The notes beneath the pieces were generated by a model. It saw only the letters and a program-made list of their open reading frames with translations. It had not been told where the DNA came from and did not search any database. From Actinomycetota bacterium (lineage in GTDB: Bacteria; Actinomycetota; Actinomycetes; Actinomycetales; Dermatophilaceae): a stretch of DNA of 64,000 bases. Shown in pieces: positions 18,832 to 28,400 of this stretch. The translations under genes were made by a program, and so were the position numbers. The stretch is taken from NCBI GenBank assembly GCA_020161845.1, contig JAIUNK010000018.1:1-64000 (forward strand), given 5' to 3'. Positions within the stretch are counted from its first letter, which is position 1. Each line of letters opens with the position of its first letter.

Positions 18832-19913
18832 GCGCGCTGACGCTTCGCGGCGTCGCGGTGCGCCTCGGCGGCCGGGACGTGCTGACCGGCGTGGACCTCG
18901 ACGTTCCCGCCGGGAGCATCGTGGCGGTGCTCGGCCCCTCCGGCTGCGGCAAGACGACCCTGTTGCGCGCCGTCTGCGGGTTCGCGGCGCCGCACGCCGG
19001 TCGGATCACGATCGGTGACCAGGTGGTCGCCGGTGCCGATCCGCGGCGAACCGTGCCGCCGGAGCGCCGCGGCGTCGGTCTCGTCCCGCAGGAGGGTGCC
19101 CTCTTCGGGCACCTCGACGTGGCCGGCAACGTCGGCTTCGCCCTGCCCCGATCACCCGATCGGGCCGCGCTCATCGCCACGGCGCTGGACCTGGTGGGCC
19201 TGTCGGGATATGAGCGGCGTCGCCCCGCCGAGCTGTCCGGCGGCCAGCAGCAGCGCGTGGCAGTGGCGCGGGCCCTGGCCCCGCGGCCGCGGCTGGTGTT
19301 GCTCGACGAGCCCTTCAGCGCGCTCGACGCGGGCCTGCGCGAGTCCGTCCGGGCCCAGGTCAAGAGCGCGCTGCGGGCCAGCGGGGCCACCGCGCTGGTG
19401 GTGACGCACGGTCAGGACGAGGCGCTGAGCCTGGCCGACACGGTCGCCGTGCTCGACGGCGGCACCATCCTCATGCACGACAGCCCGCAGGCCGTGTACG
19501 CCGCCCCCACCGCCCTGGCCGTCGCCCGGTTCGTCGGGCAGTGCGTGGAACTGCCGGCGACGCTGCGGCACGGGTACGCCGAGACGGCGCTGGGCGCCCT
19601 GCCCTGCGCCGGGTCCCTGCCGGTCGGCGGCGGACCCGGAATCGCGATGCTGCGTCCCGAACAGCTGCGCCTGCGGCCCGCGGCGGGTCCCGTCGGGATG
19701 CCCGCCGAGCTGGTCGACCTCAGCTACTACGGGCACGACGCGATGGCGCTGGTGCGGGCCTGCGGGATGCTGGTCCCGGTCCGACTGACCGGAGCGGCTC
19801 CACCGCTGGGGCCCGTGCGCCTCACCGTCGAGGGCCCGGCCCGGTTCTTCGCGGCGCCGGGCGCCGCGACGTCACCGGCAGCACCGGGAGCACCGGGAGC
19901 ACCGGGACCGTAG
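18828..19913 (+). CDS. fbpC: Ferric iron ABC transporter, ATP-binding protein
   Basis: A 361-residue ABC ATPase. Walker A is GPSGCGKTTL, the Q-loop is PQEGALF, the signature is LSGGQQQRVAVARAL, Walker B is LVLLDEPF and the switch His is in VVTHGQDE. The C-terminal third is a TOBE-like regulatory domain, as in FbpC/CysA-type ATPases. GTG 18828 overlaps the permease stop. The last 20 residues are a low-complexity Ala/Pro/Gly tail from a GC-rich repeat. Confidence 0.9.
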   Translation: MSALTLRGVAVRLGGRDVLTGVDLDVPAGSIVAVLGPSGCGKTTLLRAVCGFAAPHAGRITIGDQVVAGADPRRTVPPERRGVGLVPQEGALFGHLDVAGNVGFALPRSPDRAALIATALDLVGLSGYERRRPAELSGGQQQRVAVARALAPRPRLVLLDEPFSALDAGLRESVRAQVKSALRASGATALVVTHGQDEALSLADTVAVLDGGTILMHDSPQAVYAAPTALAVARFVGQCVELPATLRHGYAETALGALPCAGSLPVGGGPGIAMLRPEQLRLRPAAGPVGMPAELVDLSYYGHDAMALVRACGMLVPVRLTGAAPPLGPVRLTVEGPARFFAAPGAATSPAAPGAPGAPGP

Positions 19914-19923
19914 GCTGGCGCGT

Positions 19924-20610
19924 GTGCGCCTGCTCCTGATCCGCCACGGCGAGTCCGCCAACAACGCGGCGTACGCCGCCACCGGCCTGCGCACCGGGCG
20001 GGTGGCGGAGCCCGAACTCACCCCGCTGGGACACCGCCAGGCGGCGGCCCTCGGCGAGGCCCTGGCCGGCGGCGTCGTCGGCCCGGTCGAGGTCCTGCTC
20101 ACCTCGCCGATGCTGCGCGCGGTCCAGACCGCCGGCTACCTCGCGCGCGCCCTGTCCCGGCCCGTCACGGTGTGCCCGCAGGCCTACGAGAGCGGCGGCG
20201 TCTACGACCTCGACCACGACTCCGGCGTGCGAACGGCCGCACCGTGCGCCTCGTTCGCGCAGCTGCGAGCCCACTGCCCGGACCTGCACTTCCCGCCCGG
20301 GCTCGCCGACCCCTGGTGGTCCGGCCCGCACGAGACGCCGCCGCAGCGGCTGCCCCGCGCGCGCCGGGTGCTCGCGGAACTGCAGGAGCGGTACGCCGCG
20401 ACGCCGGGCCTGGTCGCTCTCGTGGCGCATCAGCACTTCGCCCAGCACGTCATCGCCGCCGCCCTGGGGCTGCCGGCGCTGCCCGCCCTCTTCTTCACCC
20501 AGGGCAACACCGCCACCACGCTGCTGGACCTGCGCGACGCCGCACACCCGGTGATGCGCTGGTCCAACGGCCTGGAGCACCTGCACCCCGACCTGCGCAC
20601 CGGCTGCTGA
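19924..20610 (+). CDS. Histidine phosphatase family protein
   Basis: A 228-residue phosphoglycerate-mutase-like protein: LLLIRHGESANN holds the RHG nucleophile His, TSPMLRAVQTAGYLA the second Arg, and VALVAHQHFAQH the C-terminal catalytic His region. Such proteins dephosphorylate small metabolites or proteins; the substrate is unknown. It starts with GTG ten bases after fbpC and may be co-transcribed with it. It converges with the HIT gene. Confidence 0.85.
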   Translation: MRLLLIRHGESANNAAYAATGLRTGRVAEPELTPLGHRQAAALGEALAGGVVGPVEVLLTSPMLRAVQTAGYLARALSRPVTVCPQAYESGGVYDLDHDSGVRTAAPCASFAQLRAHCPDLHFPPGLADPWWSGPHETPPQRLPRARRVLAELQERYAATPGLVALVAHQHFAQHVIAAALGLPALPALFFTQGNTATTLLDLRDAAHPVMRWSNGLEHLHPDLRTGC

Positions 20611-20618
20611 GCGCACGC

Positions 20619-21188
20619 CTACTCCCAGGCGGCCACCAGCACCTGGCGGGCATCCTCCAACAACGTGGGCAGCGCCTTCGTCTGCCCGATGATCGGCAGG
20701 AAGTTGGCGTCGCCACCCCAGCGCGGGACGACGTGCTGATGCAGGTGCGCGGCGACCCCCGCGCCGGCCACGGCGCCCTGATTCATCCCGAGGTTGAAGC
20801 CCTGCGGGTTCGACCCGGCCTGCAGGGCCCGGATCGACCGCTTGGTCAGGTCGGTGAACTCCAGGGTCTCCTCGGGCGTGAGGTCGATGTACGCCGCGAC
20901 ATGGCGGTACGGGCAGATCATCACGTGACCCGGGTTGTACGGGAACAGGTTCATCACCACGAAGCACCATTGACCTCGGTGAACGATCAGACCCTGCGCG
21001 TCGTCCATGCCAGGGGTCGAGCAGAACGGGCAGCCCGACCCGGCGGCCCCCGCCGGCTTCTCCCCCTTGATGTAGACCATCCGGTGTGGCGTCCACAGCC
21101 GCTCGAAACCGTCCTCGACGCGGGGAAAGGACTCGGGGCTCTCGTGCGGGGGCTCGGTCCGTTCCTCGGCCATGCCTGCGCTGTCCAT
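20619..21188 (-). CDS. HIT-domain protein (AP4A phosphorylase/hydrolase type)
   Basis: A 189-residue histidine-triad protein with HLHQHVVPRW as the catalytic HxHxH motif, a possible metal-binding CPFC near residue 53, and NLFPYNPGHVMICPYRH. It resembles the mycobacterial diadenosine tetraphosphate phosphorylase. The usual actinobacterial order is thrS-HIT-pgsA; here GNAT and a plus-strand nitroreductase-like gene separate it from thrS, and 8 kb separate it from pgsA. An alternative start is the ATG five codons in. Confidence 0.85.
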   Translation of the reverse strand: MDSAGMAEERTEPPHESPESFPRVEDGFERLWTPHRMVYIKGEKPAGAAGSGCPFCSTPGMDDAQGLIVHRGQWCFVVMNLFPYNPGHVMICPYRHVAAYIDLTPEETLEFTDLTKRSIRALQAGSNPQGFNLGMNQGAVAGAGVAAHLHQHVVPRWGGDANFLPIIGQTKALPTLLEDARQVLVAAWE

Positions 21189-21246
21189 GCTCGCGATCCT
21201 AGGTGCCGGGGTTGCCCTCGCCGTCGCGACGGGCTTGAGTAGCGCT

Positions 21247-21681
21247 ATGCCTTTGCACGGTGACTACGCCACGCCCCTGCCCGGCTGGCAGGCAGACCAG
21301 CTCGCCGAGATCGATCGCACCGGTGACACCCGCAGCGTCGCGGTCCTGGATCGTCCCGTCGTGGTGTTGACCATCCGCGGCGCGAAGTCGGGCAAGCTGC
21401 TGCGGGTGCCCTTGATGCGGGTCGAGCACGACGGGCGGTACGCCGCGGTCGCGTCCAAGGGCGGCGCCCCCGAGCACCCGAAGTGGTACCACTCGCTGGT
21501 CGCCAACCCCGGCATCGAGATCCAGGACGGCCGGGAGCGCGCCGACTACACGGCCCGGGAGCTGCACGGCGCCGAGCGGGACGCCTGGTGGGACCGGTGC
21601 GTGGCCGCCTTCCCGCCCTATGCCGACTACCAGCACAAGACCGACCGGTCGATCCCGGTCTTCGTCTGCGAACCCACCTGA
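21247..21681 (+). CDS. Deazaflavin (F420)-dependent nitroreductase-family protein
   Basis: A 144-residue DDN-like split-barrel protein. Typical stretches are MPLHGDYATPLPGW at the start, VLTIRGAKSGKLLRVPLMRV, ASKGGAPEHPKWYHSLVANP (cofactor site) and YADYQHKTDRSIPVF near the end. ATG 21247 was chosen since the family begins here; the codons upstream form a hydrophobic, non-family stretch. The family is largely restricted to actinobacteria with coenzyme F420. The physiological substrate is unknown. Confidence 0.85.
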   Translation: MPLHGDYATPLPGWQADQLAEIDRTGDTRSVAVLDRPVVVLTIRGAKSGKLLRVPLMRVEHDGRYAAVASKGGAPEHPKWYHSLVANPGIEIQDGRERADYTARELHGAERDAWWDRCVAAFPPYADYQHKTDRSIPVFVCEPT

Positions 21682-21684
21682 GTC

Positions 21685-22158
21685 TCAGGGCAGGTCGAGC
21701 CGCAGCAGGCGCGATTCGGCGGCGGTGAACCCCGCGCGCCGGTAGAGCCCGGACCCGGCGGTCGTCGCCGACAACTGCACCCAGATCGCCCGGTTGTCGC
21801 GGCACCAGTCGAGGCCGGACTTGAGCAGCTGGTCGCCGACGCCGCAGCGCCGAGCCCCGGGCGTGACGTAGAGGTTGGTGACGTGCACCCACGGTCGCGA
21901 CAGCCGGCCGGGGCGGGGCAGACCGTCGACGACGAACAGGGTGATCGCCCCGAGCGGGCTGCCGTCCAGGGAGGTCGCCAGCCACGCGGGGCGCCGGTCC
22001 CGCTCGGCGAGCCACGCGTCGGCGTACCGGTCCAGGAAGCCGGCCTCCCCCGCCCGACCCTGCTCACGGTTGAGCTGCAACTCCAGGGCGGCCAACGCGA
22101 ACGCGTCCCCGGGCTCCGCCCGGGCCACCTGCGTCAACTGCGCCTGACCGGCCCTCAC
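21685..22158 (-). CDS. GNAT-family N-acetyltransferase
   Basis: A 157-residue acetyltransferase with the GNAT core: VHVTNLYVTPGARRCGVGDQ supplies beta-4 and the acetyl-CoA loop (R/Q-x2-G-x-G/A type), and GLYRRAGF is the C-terminal motif. The acceptor is unknown. It ends three bases from the convergent nitroreductase-like gene and lies downstream of thrS on the same strand, separated by the large palindrome. Confidence 0.8.
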   Translation of the reverse strand: MRAGQAQLTQVARAEPGDAFALAALELQLNREQGRAGEAGFLDRYADAWLAERDRRPAWLATSLDGSPLGAITLFVVDGLPRPGRLSRPWVHVTNLYVTPGARRCGVGDQLLKSGLDWCRDNRAIWVQLSATTAGSGLYRRAGFTAAESRLLRLDLP

Positions 22159-22221
22159 TCCTGCATGAAAGCACAGCGGCGCACGTCCCGACAGGGGTGA
22201 ACGCCTCTCACCATCACGGAT

Positions 22222-22283
22222 CGACCGTTCGTGACCTGCGGTTTTAGCACCATGGTGCTAAACGACCTGGTCACGAGCGGTCG
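22222..22283 (-). terminator. 62-bp nested inverted repeat just behind thrS
   Basis: The core TTTAGCACCATGGTGCTAAA (22243-22262) is a perfect 20-bp palindrome. Outside it, CGACCGTTCGTGACC (22222-22236) pairs with GGTCACGAGCGGTCG (22269-22283) with one mismatch, around the same centre. It starts 14 bp past the thrS stop, so its simplest role is a terminator hairpin, though it lacks a T tract and could equally be an operator for the GNAT gene. Confidence 0.5.
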
Positions 22284-22297
22284 GGGTGCGGCGCCCC

Positions 22298-24304
22298 CTA
22301 GACCTGCGCGCGGTCGCGGATGGCCGTGCGGATCTTCTCGACGGCCGCGTCGACCGGCACGCCGTTCTCCTGCGAGCCATCCCGGTAGCGGAAGCTGACC
22401 GCCCCGGCGGACCGGTCCTCCTCCCCCGCGATCAGCACGTACGGCACCTTCGACTTGCTCGCCGTGCGGATCTTCTTGGGGAACCGGTCGTCGCTGGTGT
22501 CGATCGCGACCCGGACGCCGTGCGCGCGCAGCTTCTGCGCCACCTCACCCAGATAGGCGTTGTATTCGTCGGCCACCGGAATCCCGACCACCTGCACCGG
22601 CGAGAGCCACACCGGGAACGCCCCGGCGTAATGCTCCACGAGAACCCCGAAGAACCGCTCGATCGAGCCGAACAGCGCACGGTGGATCATCACCGGTCGC
22701 TGCCGGGTGCCGTCCGCCGCCTGGTATTCCAGACCGAACCGTTCGGGCAGGTTGAAATCGAGCTGGATCGTCGACATCTGCCAGGTCCGCCCGATCGCGT
22801 CGCGCGCCTGCACCGAGATCTTCGGCCCGTAGAACGCCGCCCCACCGGGATCGGGCACCAGCTCCAGCCCGGAATCCTGCGCGACCTGCCGCAGCGTCTC
22901 GGTGGCCTCCTCCCAGGCCTCGTCGTCGCCGACGAACTTCTCCGGGTTCTTGGTGGACAGCTCCAGGTAGAAGTCGTCCAGGCCGTAGTCCTTGAGCAAC
23001 CCCAACACGAAGGTGAGCAGGGAGGTCAGCTCGTCCTTCATCTGCTCGCGGGTGCAATAGATGTGCGCGTCGTCCTGGGTGAAGCCCCGCGCCCGGGTCA
23101 GGCCGTGGATCACCCCGGACTTCTCGTTGCGGTAGACCGTGCCGAACTCGAACAGCCGCAGCGGCAGCTCCCGGTAGGACCGGCCCCGGGACCGGAAGAT
23201 CAGATTGTGCATCGGGCAGTTCATCGGCTTGAGGTAGTAGTCCTGCCCCTGCTTGCGGATGTTGCCCTCGGCATCGCGCTCCTCGTCCATGTGGATCGGC
23301 GGATACATCCCGTCGGAATACCAATCCAGGTGACCCGAGGTGTCGAACAACTGGCCCTTGGTCAGATGCGGGGTGTTGACGAACTGATAGCCCTCCTGGA
23401 CGTGCCGGCGCCGGGAGTATTCCTCCATCTCCATCCGGATGATCCCGCCGTTGGGATGGAATACCGCCAGCCCCGAGCCGATCTCGTCGGGGAAGGAGAA
23501 CAGGTCCAGCTCGACACCGAGCTTGCGGTGGTCGCGCTTCTCCGCCTCGGCCAGCCGATCCAGATAGGCCTTCAGCTCGTCCTTGCTCGGCCAGGCGGTG
23601 CCGTAGAGCCGCTGCAGCTGGGCGTTCCGCTGGTCCCCGCGCCAGTACGCCGCGGCCGAGCGCATCAGCTTGAACGCATTGCCGATGATCTTGGTGTTCG
23701 GGATGTGCGGGCCCCGGCACAGGTCACCCCAGGCGCGGCTGCCGTCGCGGCGCAGGTTGTCATAGATCGTCAGCTCGCCCGCGCCGACCTCGACCCCGGC
23801 CCCGGCCTCGGCATCGTCGTGCGACATCCCGCCCTTGAGCCCGACGAGTTCGCACTTGAACGGCTCGGCGGCCAGCTCGGCCAGCGCGTCGGTCTCGGAG
23901 ACGACGCGCCGATGGAAGGTCTGGCCCTCGTTGACGATGCGCTGCATGACCTTCTCCAGGGCCTTGAGGTCCTCGGGAGTGAACGGCTGCGCGACGTCGA
24001 AGTCGTAGTAGAACCCGTCCCGGACCGGCGGGCCGATGCCCAGTTTCGCGGTGGGGTTCACCTCCTGGACGGCCTGGGCCATCACGTGCGCGCAGGAGTG
24101 CCGCAGCACATAGAGCCCGTCCTCGGAGCCCACGTCCACGCCCTCGACCACGTCGCCGTCGGCCAACACATAGGCCAGGTCCTTGAGGTCGCCGCCGACC
24201 CGGGCGACCACGACCCGCCGATCGTCGGCGAACAGGTCCGCGGCGGTCGTGCCCGCGTCCACCTGTCGCGGGGCTCCGGCAACGGACACGCTGATCTGGG
24301 ACAC
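22298..24304 (-). CDS. thrS: Threonyl-tRNA synthetase
   Basis: Class II synthetase of 668 residues with TGS domain, editing domain ([12 protein letters not shown] and CRGPHI), catalytic core and anticodon-binding domain. The core shows MNCPMH with the zinc Cys, the class II motif [19 protein letters not shown] and [17 protein letters not shown] 24304 is preceded by AAGGAG at proper distance; the codons before it are not family sequence. No T-box-like leader is visible in the 157 bp to the divergent methyltransferase. Confidence 0.97.
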   Translation of the reverse strand: MSQISVSVAGAPRQVDAGTTAADLFADDRRVVVARVGGDLKDLAYVLADGDVVEGVDVGSEDGLYVLRHSCAHVMAQAVQEVNPTAKLGIGPPVRDGFYYDFDVAQPFTPEDLKALEKVMQRIVNEGQTFHRRVVSETDALAELAAEPFKCELVGLKGGMSHDDAEAGAGVEVGAGELTIYDNLRRDGSRAWGDLCRGPHIPNTKIIGNAFKLMRSAAAYWRGDQRNAQLQRLYGTAWPSKDELKAYLDRLAEAEKRDHRKLGVELDLFSFPDEIGSGLAVFHPNGGIIRMEMEEYSRRRHVQEGYQFVNTPHLTKGQLFDTSGHLDWYSDGMYPPIHMDEERDAEGNIRKQGQDYYLKPMNCPMHNLIFRSRGRSYRELPLRLFEFGTVYRNEKSGVIHGLTRARGFTQDDAHIYCTREQMKDELTSLLTFVLGLLKDYGLDDFYLELSTKNPEKFVGDDEAWEEATETLRQVAQDSGLELVPDPGGAAFYGPKISVQARDAIGRTWQMSTIQLDFNLPERFGLEYQAADGTRQRPVMIHRALFGSIERFFGVLVEHYAGAFPVWLSPVQVVGIPVADEYNAYLGEVAQKLRAHGVRVAIDTSDDRFPKKIRTASKSKVPYVLIAGEEDRSAGAVSFRYRDGSQENGVPVDAAVEKIRTAIRDRAQV

Positions 24305-24461
24305 GAGGGTTGCTCCTTGGGCAGTGGCGCCGTACGGTCGGCCCCGGCGCGGGCAGGACGCCGTACGACGGGCGCCCCGCATCAGCCTAAACGCCCTCGC
24401 GCCCCGGCTCCGAACGGGTTTGGGTGTGGCGCGTCGCCCCGTGCTGACTAGGGTGACGGAC

Positions 24462-25304
24462 GTGTTGGGCTCCGTCGCCGCCGTGCTGGCCTGCCCGGTG
24501 TGCGGCGCCTCGTTGGCCGCCGCTCCGGCGCCACCGGAGCAGCCGCGGCGCCTGGTCTGCCCGACCGGGCACTCCTACGACGTGGCGCGCCAGGGCTACG
24601 TCAGCCTGCTGCCGGGCAGCCATCGGCACCGCGGCGACACCGCCGCGATGGTGGCCCGACGCCTGGCCGTTCTCGGTGCCGGGCACTTCGACCCGGTCGC
24701 CGACGCGGTGCTCGACCTCGCGGCGGGCACCGCCGCACCGGGGGTGCTGCTCGACGTGGGCGGCGGTCCGGGGTGGTACGCCGCGCGCCTGCTGGACGCC
24801 TTTCCCGAGCGGGCCGGCATCAGTCTCGACGTGTCGGCAGCTGCGGCGCGCCGAGCGGCCCGCGCCCATCCGCGGCTGGCCTCCGTCGTGGCCGACGCAA
24901 CGGCCGGATACCCCCTGCGCACCGGGTCCGCCGCCGTGGTCACCTGCCTGTTCGCGCCGCGTCACGGCACCGAGATCAGCCGGGTCCTCGCGCCGGGCGG
25001 CGTCCTGGTGATCGCCACCGCGGGCCGCGATCACCTGCGGGAGCTGGTCGCCACGATCGGGATGCTGGCGGTGCCCGCCGACAAGGAGGCCCGCCTGGCG
25101 AAGAGCCTGCCCGGATTCGGTGCGCTGGATCAGCGGCGGGTGCGTCGCACCGTCGCGCTGTCCCCCGCGGCGGCGACCGACCTGGCGTTGATGGGTCCGT
25201 CGGGCTTCCACCTGGACGCAGAGCGGGTGGCCGCCGGCTGGGCGCCGGGCCGACCGGTCGAGGTGACCCTCGACGTTCTCGTGCGGGTATACACAGTCAA
25301 GTAA
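24462..25304 (+). CDS. RlmA/TlrB-type 23S rRNA (guanine-N1) methyltransferase
   Basis: A 280-residue protein with an N-terminal zinc finger (CPVCG ... CPTGH) followed by [15 protein letters not shown], the hallmark of RlmA/TlrB. A class I methyltransferase fold follows, with SAM motif [17 protein letters not shown]. Relatives methylate G745 or G748 of 23S rRNA, and the latter can give tylosin resistance; the target base here is not known. GTG 24462 was chosen for its AGGG upstream; GTG 24453 and 24441 are alternatives. Confidence 0.8.
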   Translation: MLGSVAAVLACPVCGASLAAAPAPPEQPRRLVCPTGHSYDVARQGYVSLLPGSHRHRGDTAAMVARRLAVLGAGHFDPVADAVLDLAAGTAAPGVLLDVGGGPGWYAARLLDAFPERAGISLDVSAAAARRAARAHPRLASVVADATAGYPLRTGSAAVVTCLFAPRHGTEISRVLAPGGVLVIATAGRDHLRELVATIGMLAVPADKEARLAKSLPGFGALDQRRVRRTVALSPAAATDLALMGPSGFHLDAERVAAGWAPGRPVEVTLDVLVRVYTVK

Positions 25305-25307
25305 AGC

Positions 25308-25327
25308 GGGTGAATCTCTGTTCACCC
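25308..25327 (+). terminator. Hairpin after the RlmA-like gene
   Basis: GGGTGAA-N6-TTCACCC forms a perfect seven-base stem four bases past the TAA stop. It is likely a terminator without a T tract. It also lies 112 bp before nifJ, so a regulatory role there cannot be excluded. Confidence 0.4.
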
Positions 25328-25346
25328 GGGGCCCTTGGTCCTGCAT

Positions 25347-25360
25347 ACTTTGGCTAAAGA
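25347..25360. promoter_or_regulatory. Shared 14-bp motif, nifJ copy
   Basis: ACTTTGGCTAAAGA, a near-palindrome (ACTTT-N4-AAAGa) 79 bp before the nifJ ATG. Related sequences lie before ygeW, the permease and between mocA and xdhC. It is a candidate operator for a common purine regulator. Confidence 0.5.
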
Positions 25361-25438
25361 CACCTGGACATTCGCTCGTGACAAGCCAACTTATCCGTGG
25401 AAGACTGCGGGCTATCTCGACGCGAGGAGGCCTGTCTC

Positions 25439-28400
25439 ATGCACACATCACCAACGCGTTGGGCAACTATGGACGGCAACGATGCCGCCGCCCGCGTAGC
25501 CCACGCGCTGAGCGAAGTCATTGCGCTCTATCCCATCACACCCAGCTCCGCGATGGGAGAGTCCGCGGACGCCTGGAGTGCTGCCGGTCGCACGAACATC
25601 TGGGGCGCCGTCCCGGAGGTCGTGGAAATGCAGTCCGAGGCCGGCGCCGCCGGCGCGCTGCACGGCGTGGTGACCAAGGGTGTGCTCGGTTCGACGTTCA
25701 CCGCGTCGCAGGGCCTGTTGCTCATGTTGCCCAATATGTACAAGATCGCCGGCGAGCTCACGCCGGCGGTTCTCCACGTCGCCGCCCGCACGCTGGCGAC
25801 CCACGCCCTGTCGATCTTCGGCGATCACCAGGACGTGATGAGCGCCCGGATGACCGGCTGGCTGATGCTCGCCTCCTCCTCCGTGCAAGAGGCCCAGGAC
25901 CTCGCGATGGTCGCGCACGCCGCGACGCTGCGCTCCCGGATCCCCGCCATGCACTTCTTCGACGGATTCCGGACCTCCCACGAGGTCAACAAGATCCAGC
26001 TGCTGTCCAATGACGACATGCGATCCCTGATCCGCGAGGAGGACGTGGTCGCGCACCGCAAGCGGGGCCTGACCCCCGATGCGCCGACCGTCCGGGGCAC
26101 CGCGCAGAACCCGGACACGTTCTTCCAGGCGCGCGAGGCGTGCAACCTGTTCTACAACGCCGCCCCGGCGATCGTGGCCGAGTGCATGGCGGAACTGGCC
26201 ACGCTCACCGGCCGCGAATACCACCTGGTCGACTACTACGGCGCCCCCGACGCCGACCGCGTCGTCATCCTCATGGGATCGGCGTTCGGCACCACCCGCG
26301 AGACGGTGGACGCCCTCAACGCCGCCGGCGAGAAGGTCGGCGTGCTCGCCGTGCGCCTCTACCGGCCGTTCCCGACCGAGGACCTCCTAGCCGCCCTGCC
26401 GGACACCGTGCGCAGCATCGCCGTCCTGGATCGCACCAAGGAGCCGGGCGCCACCGGCGAGCCGCTGTTCCAGGACGTGCTGGTCGCGCTGGCGGAGAAC
26501 TCCGAGAAGTTCGGTGGCATGCCGCGGCTCATCGGCGGCCGCTACGGGCTCTCCAGCAAGGAATTCTCGCCGGCGATGGCGAAGGCGGTCTTCGACGAGC
26601 TCAAGGCCGAGGCGCCCAAGCCGCGCTTTACGGTGGGCATCGTCGACGACGTCACCCACCTGTCGCTGCCCTACGACCCGGACTTCCGCCCGGAGTCCGA
26701 ATCGCTGACGGCCGTCTTCTACGGCCTGGGCTCCGACGGCACCGTCGGGGCGTCGAAGAACTCGGTCAAGATCATCGCCGAGGACGACGGTCGCTACGCC
26801 CAGGGCTACTTCGTCTACGACTCCCGCAAGTCGGGTGCGACGACCGTGTCGCACCTGCGGTTCGGCAACCAGCCCATCGACGCGGCCTATCTCATCGACG
26901 AGGCCGACTTCGTCGCCGTGCACCAGTTCGAGATGCTCGGCCAGATGAGCACCGTCGACATCGCCAAGAAGGGCGCGACGGTCCTGATCAACAGCCCGTT
27001 CTCGGCCGCTGAGACGTGGGCGAACCTGCCGGTCGAGGTGCAGCAGGTCATCATCGACAAGCAACTCAAGCCCTACGTGATCAACGCCCTCGAGGTGGCT
27101 CACAAGGCCGGCCTGGGCAAACGGATCAACACGGTCATGCAACCCTGCTTCTTCTATCTCTCCGGCGTCGTGCCGCAGGAGGACGCGATCGGTCGCATCA
27201 AGACCTCCGTCGAGAAGAGCTATGGCAGCAAGCGCGGCCGCACGGTCGTCGAGCGCAACTGGGCCGCGATCGACGCCTCCATCGACGCGCTGGAGGAACT
27301 GACGGTGCCGGCAACGGCCGACGGCGAGCTGCACCGCATGCCGCCGCTGCCCGCGGGCGCTCCCGACTTCGTGCAGCAGGTCACCGCGACCATGCTGCGC
27401 GGCGAGGGCGACCTGTTGCCGGTGAGTGCCCTGCCGGTCGACGGCACCTGGCCCACCGGGACCAGCAAGTTCGAAAAGCGCGGCATCGCCGACAAGATCC
27501 CGATCTGGGACCCCAGCCTGTGCATCGACTGCGGCAAGTGCGCCGTCGTCTGCCCGCACACGGCGATCCGCATCAAGATCATGCCGACCGAGTCCCTCGA
27601 GGCGGCCCCGCAGACGCTGCAGTCGAAGAAGTACAACGACCGCGCCCTTAAGGACCACAAGCTCATCGTCCAGGTCGCTCCGGATGACTGCACCGGCTGT
27701 GGCGTCTGCGTCGACGTCTGCCCGGCCCGCAGCAAGACCGAGGTCAAGCACAAGTCGATCAACATGGAGAACCGGCGCGAGCACCTGGAGGTCGAGCGGA
27801 ACAACTTCGACTTCTTCCTCGACATCCCCGAGGTGGACCGCAGCGCCGTCCGGATGGACCAGGTCAAGGGCGTCAGCCAGCTGCAGCCCCTGTTCGAATA
27901 CAGCCTGGCCTGCTCCGGCTGTGGGGAGACCGGCTACATCAAGACGCTGACCCAGATGTTCGGCGACCGCATGGTCATCGCCAATGCGACCGGGTGCAGC
28001 TCGATCTACGGTGGCAACCTGCCGACCTCGCCGTGGACCACGAACGCCGCCGGCCGCGGCCCCGCCTGGAGCAACAGCCTCTTCGAGGACAACGCCGAGT
28101 TCGGGCTCGGCATGCGCCTCGCCTGGGAGCAGCAGAACTCCGAGGCACGGCGGTACGTCGAGCAGTTGCGCGGGGCTCTGCCCGCGGACCTGGTCGACGG
28201 CCTGCTCGGGGCGGACATGTCCGACGAGGCCGGCCTGGCCGCGCAGCGCGCCCGGGTCGAGCAGCTCAAGGCGGCCCTGGCCGGGATGGACGAGCCGGTC
28301 GCGGCGTCGCTGCTGACGCTGGCCAACGAACTGGTCGACAAGTCGATCTGGATCATCGGCGGCGACGGCTGGGCCTACGACATCGGCTACGGCGGGCTGG

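Noticed and set aside
25308-25327. FNR/CRP-type site before nifJ (GTGAA...TTCAC)
   Set aside because: The spacing between half-sites is two bases too long for CRP and the arms do not fit FNR; it lies right after a stop codon and reads better as a terminator hairpin.
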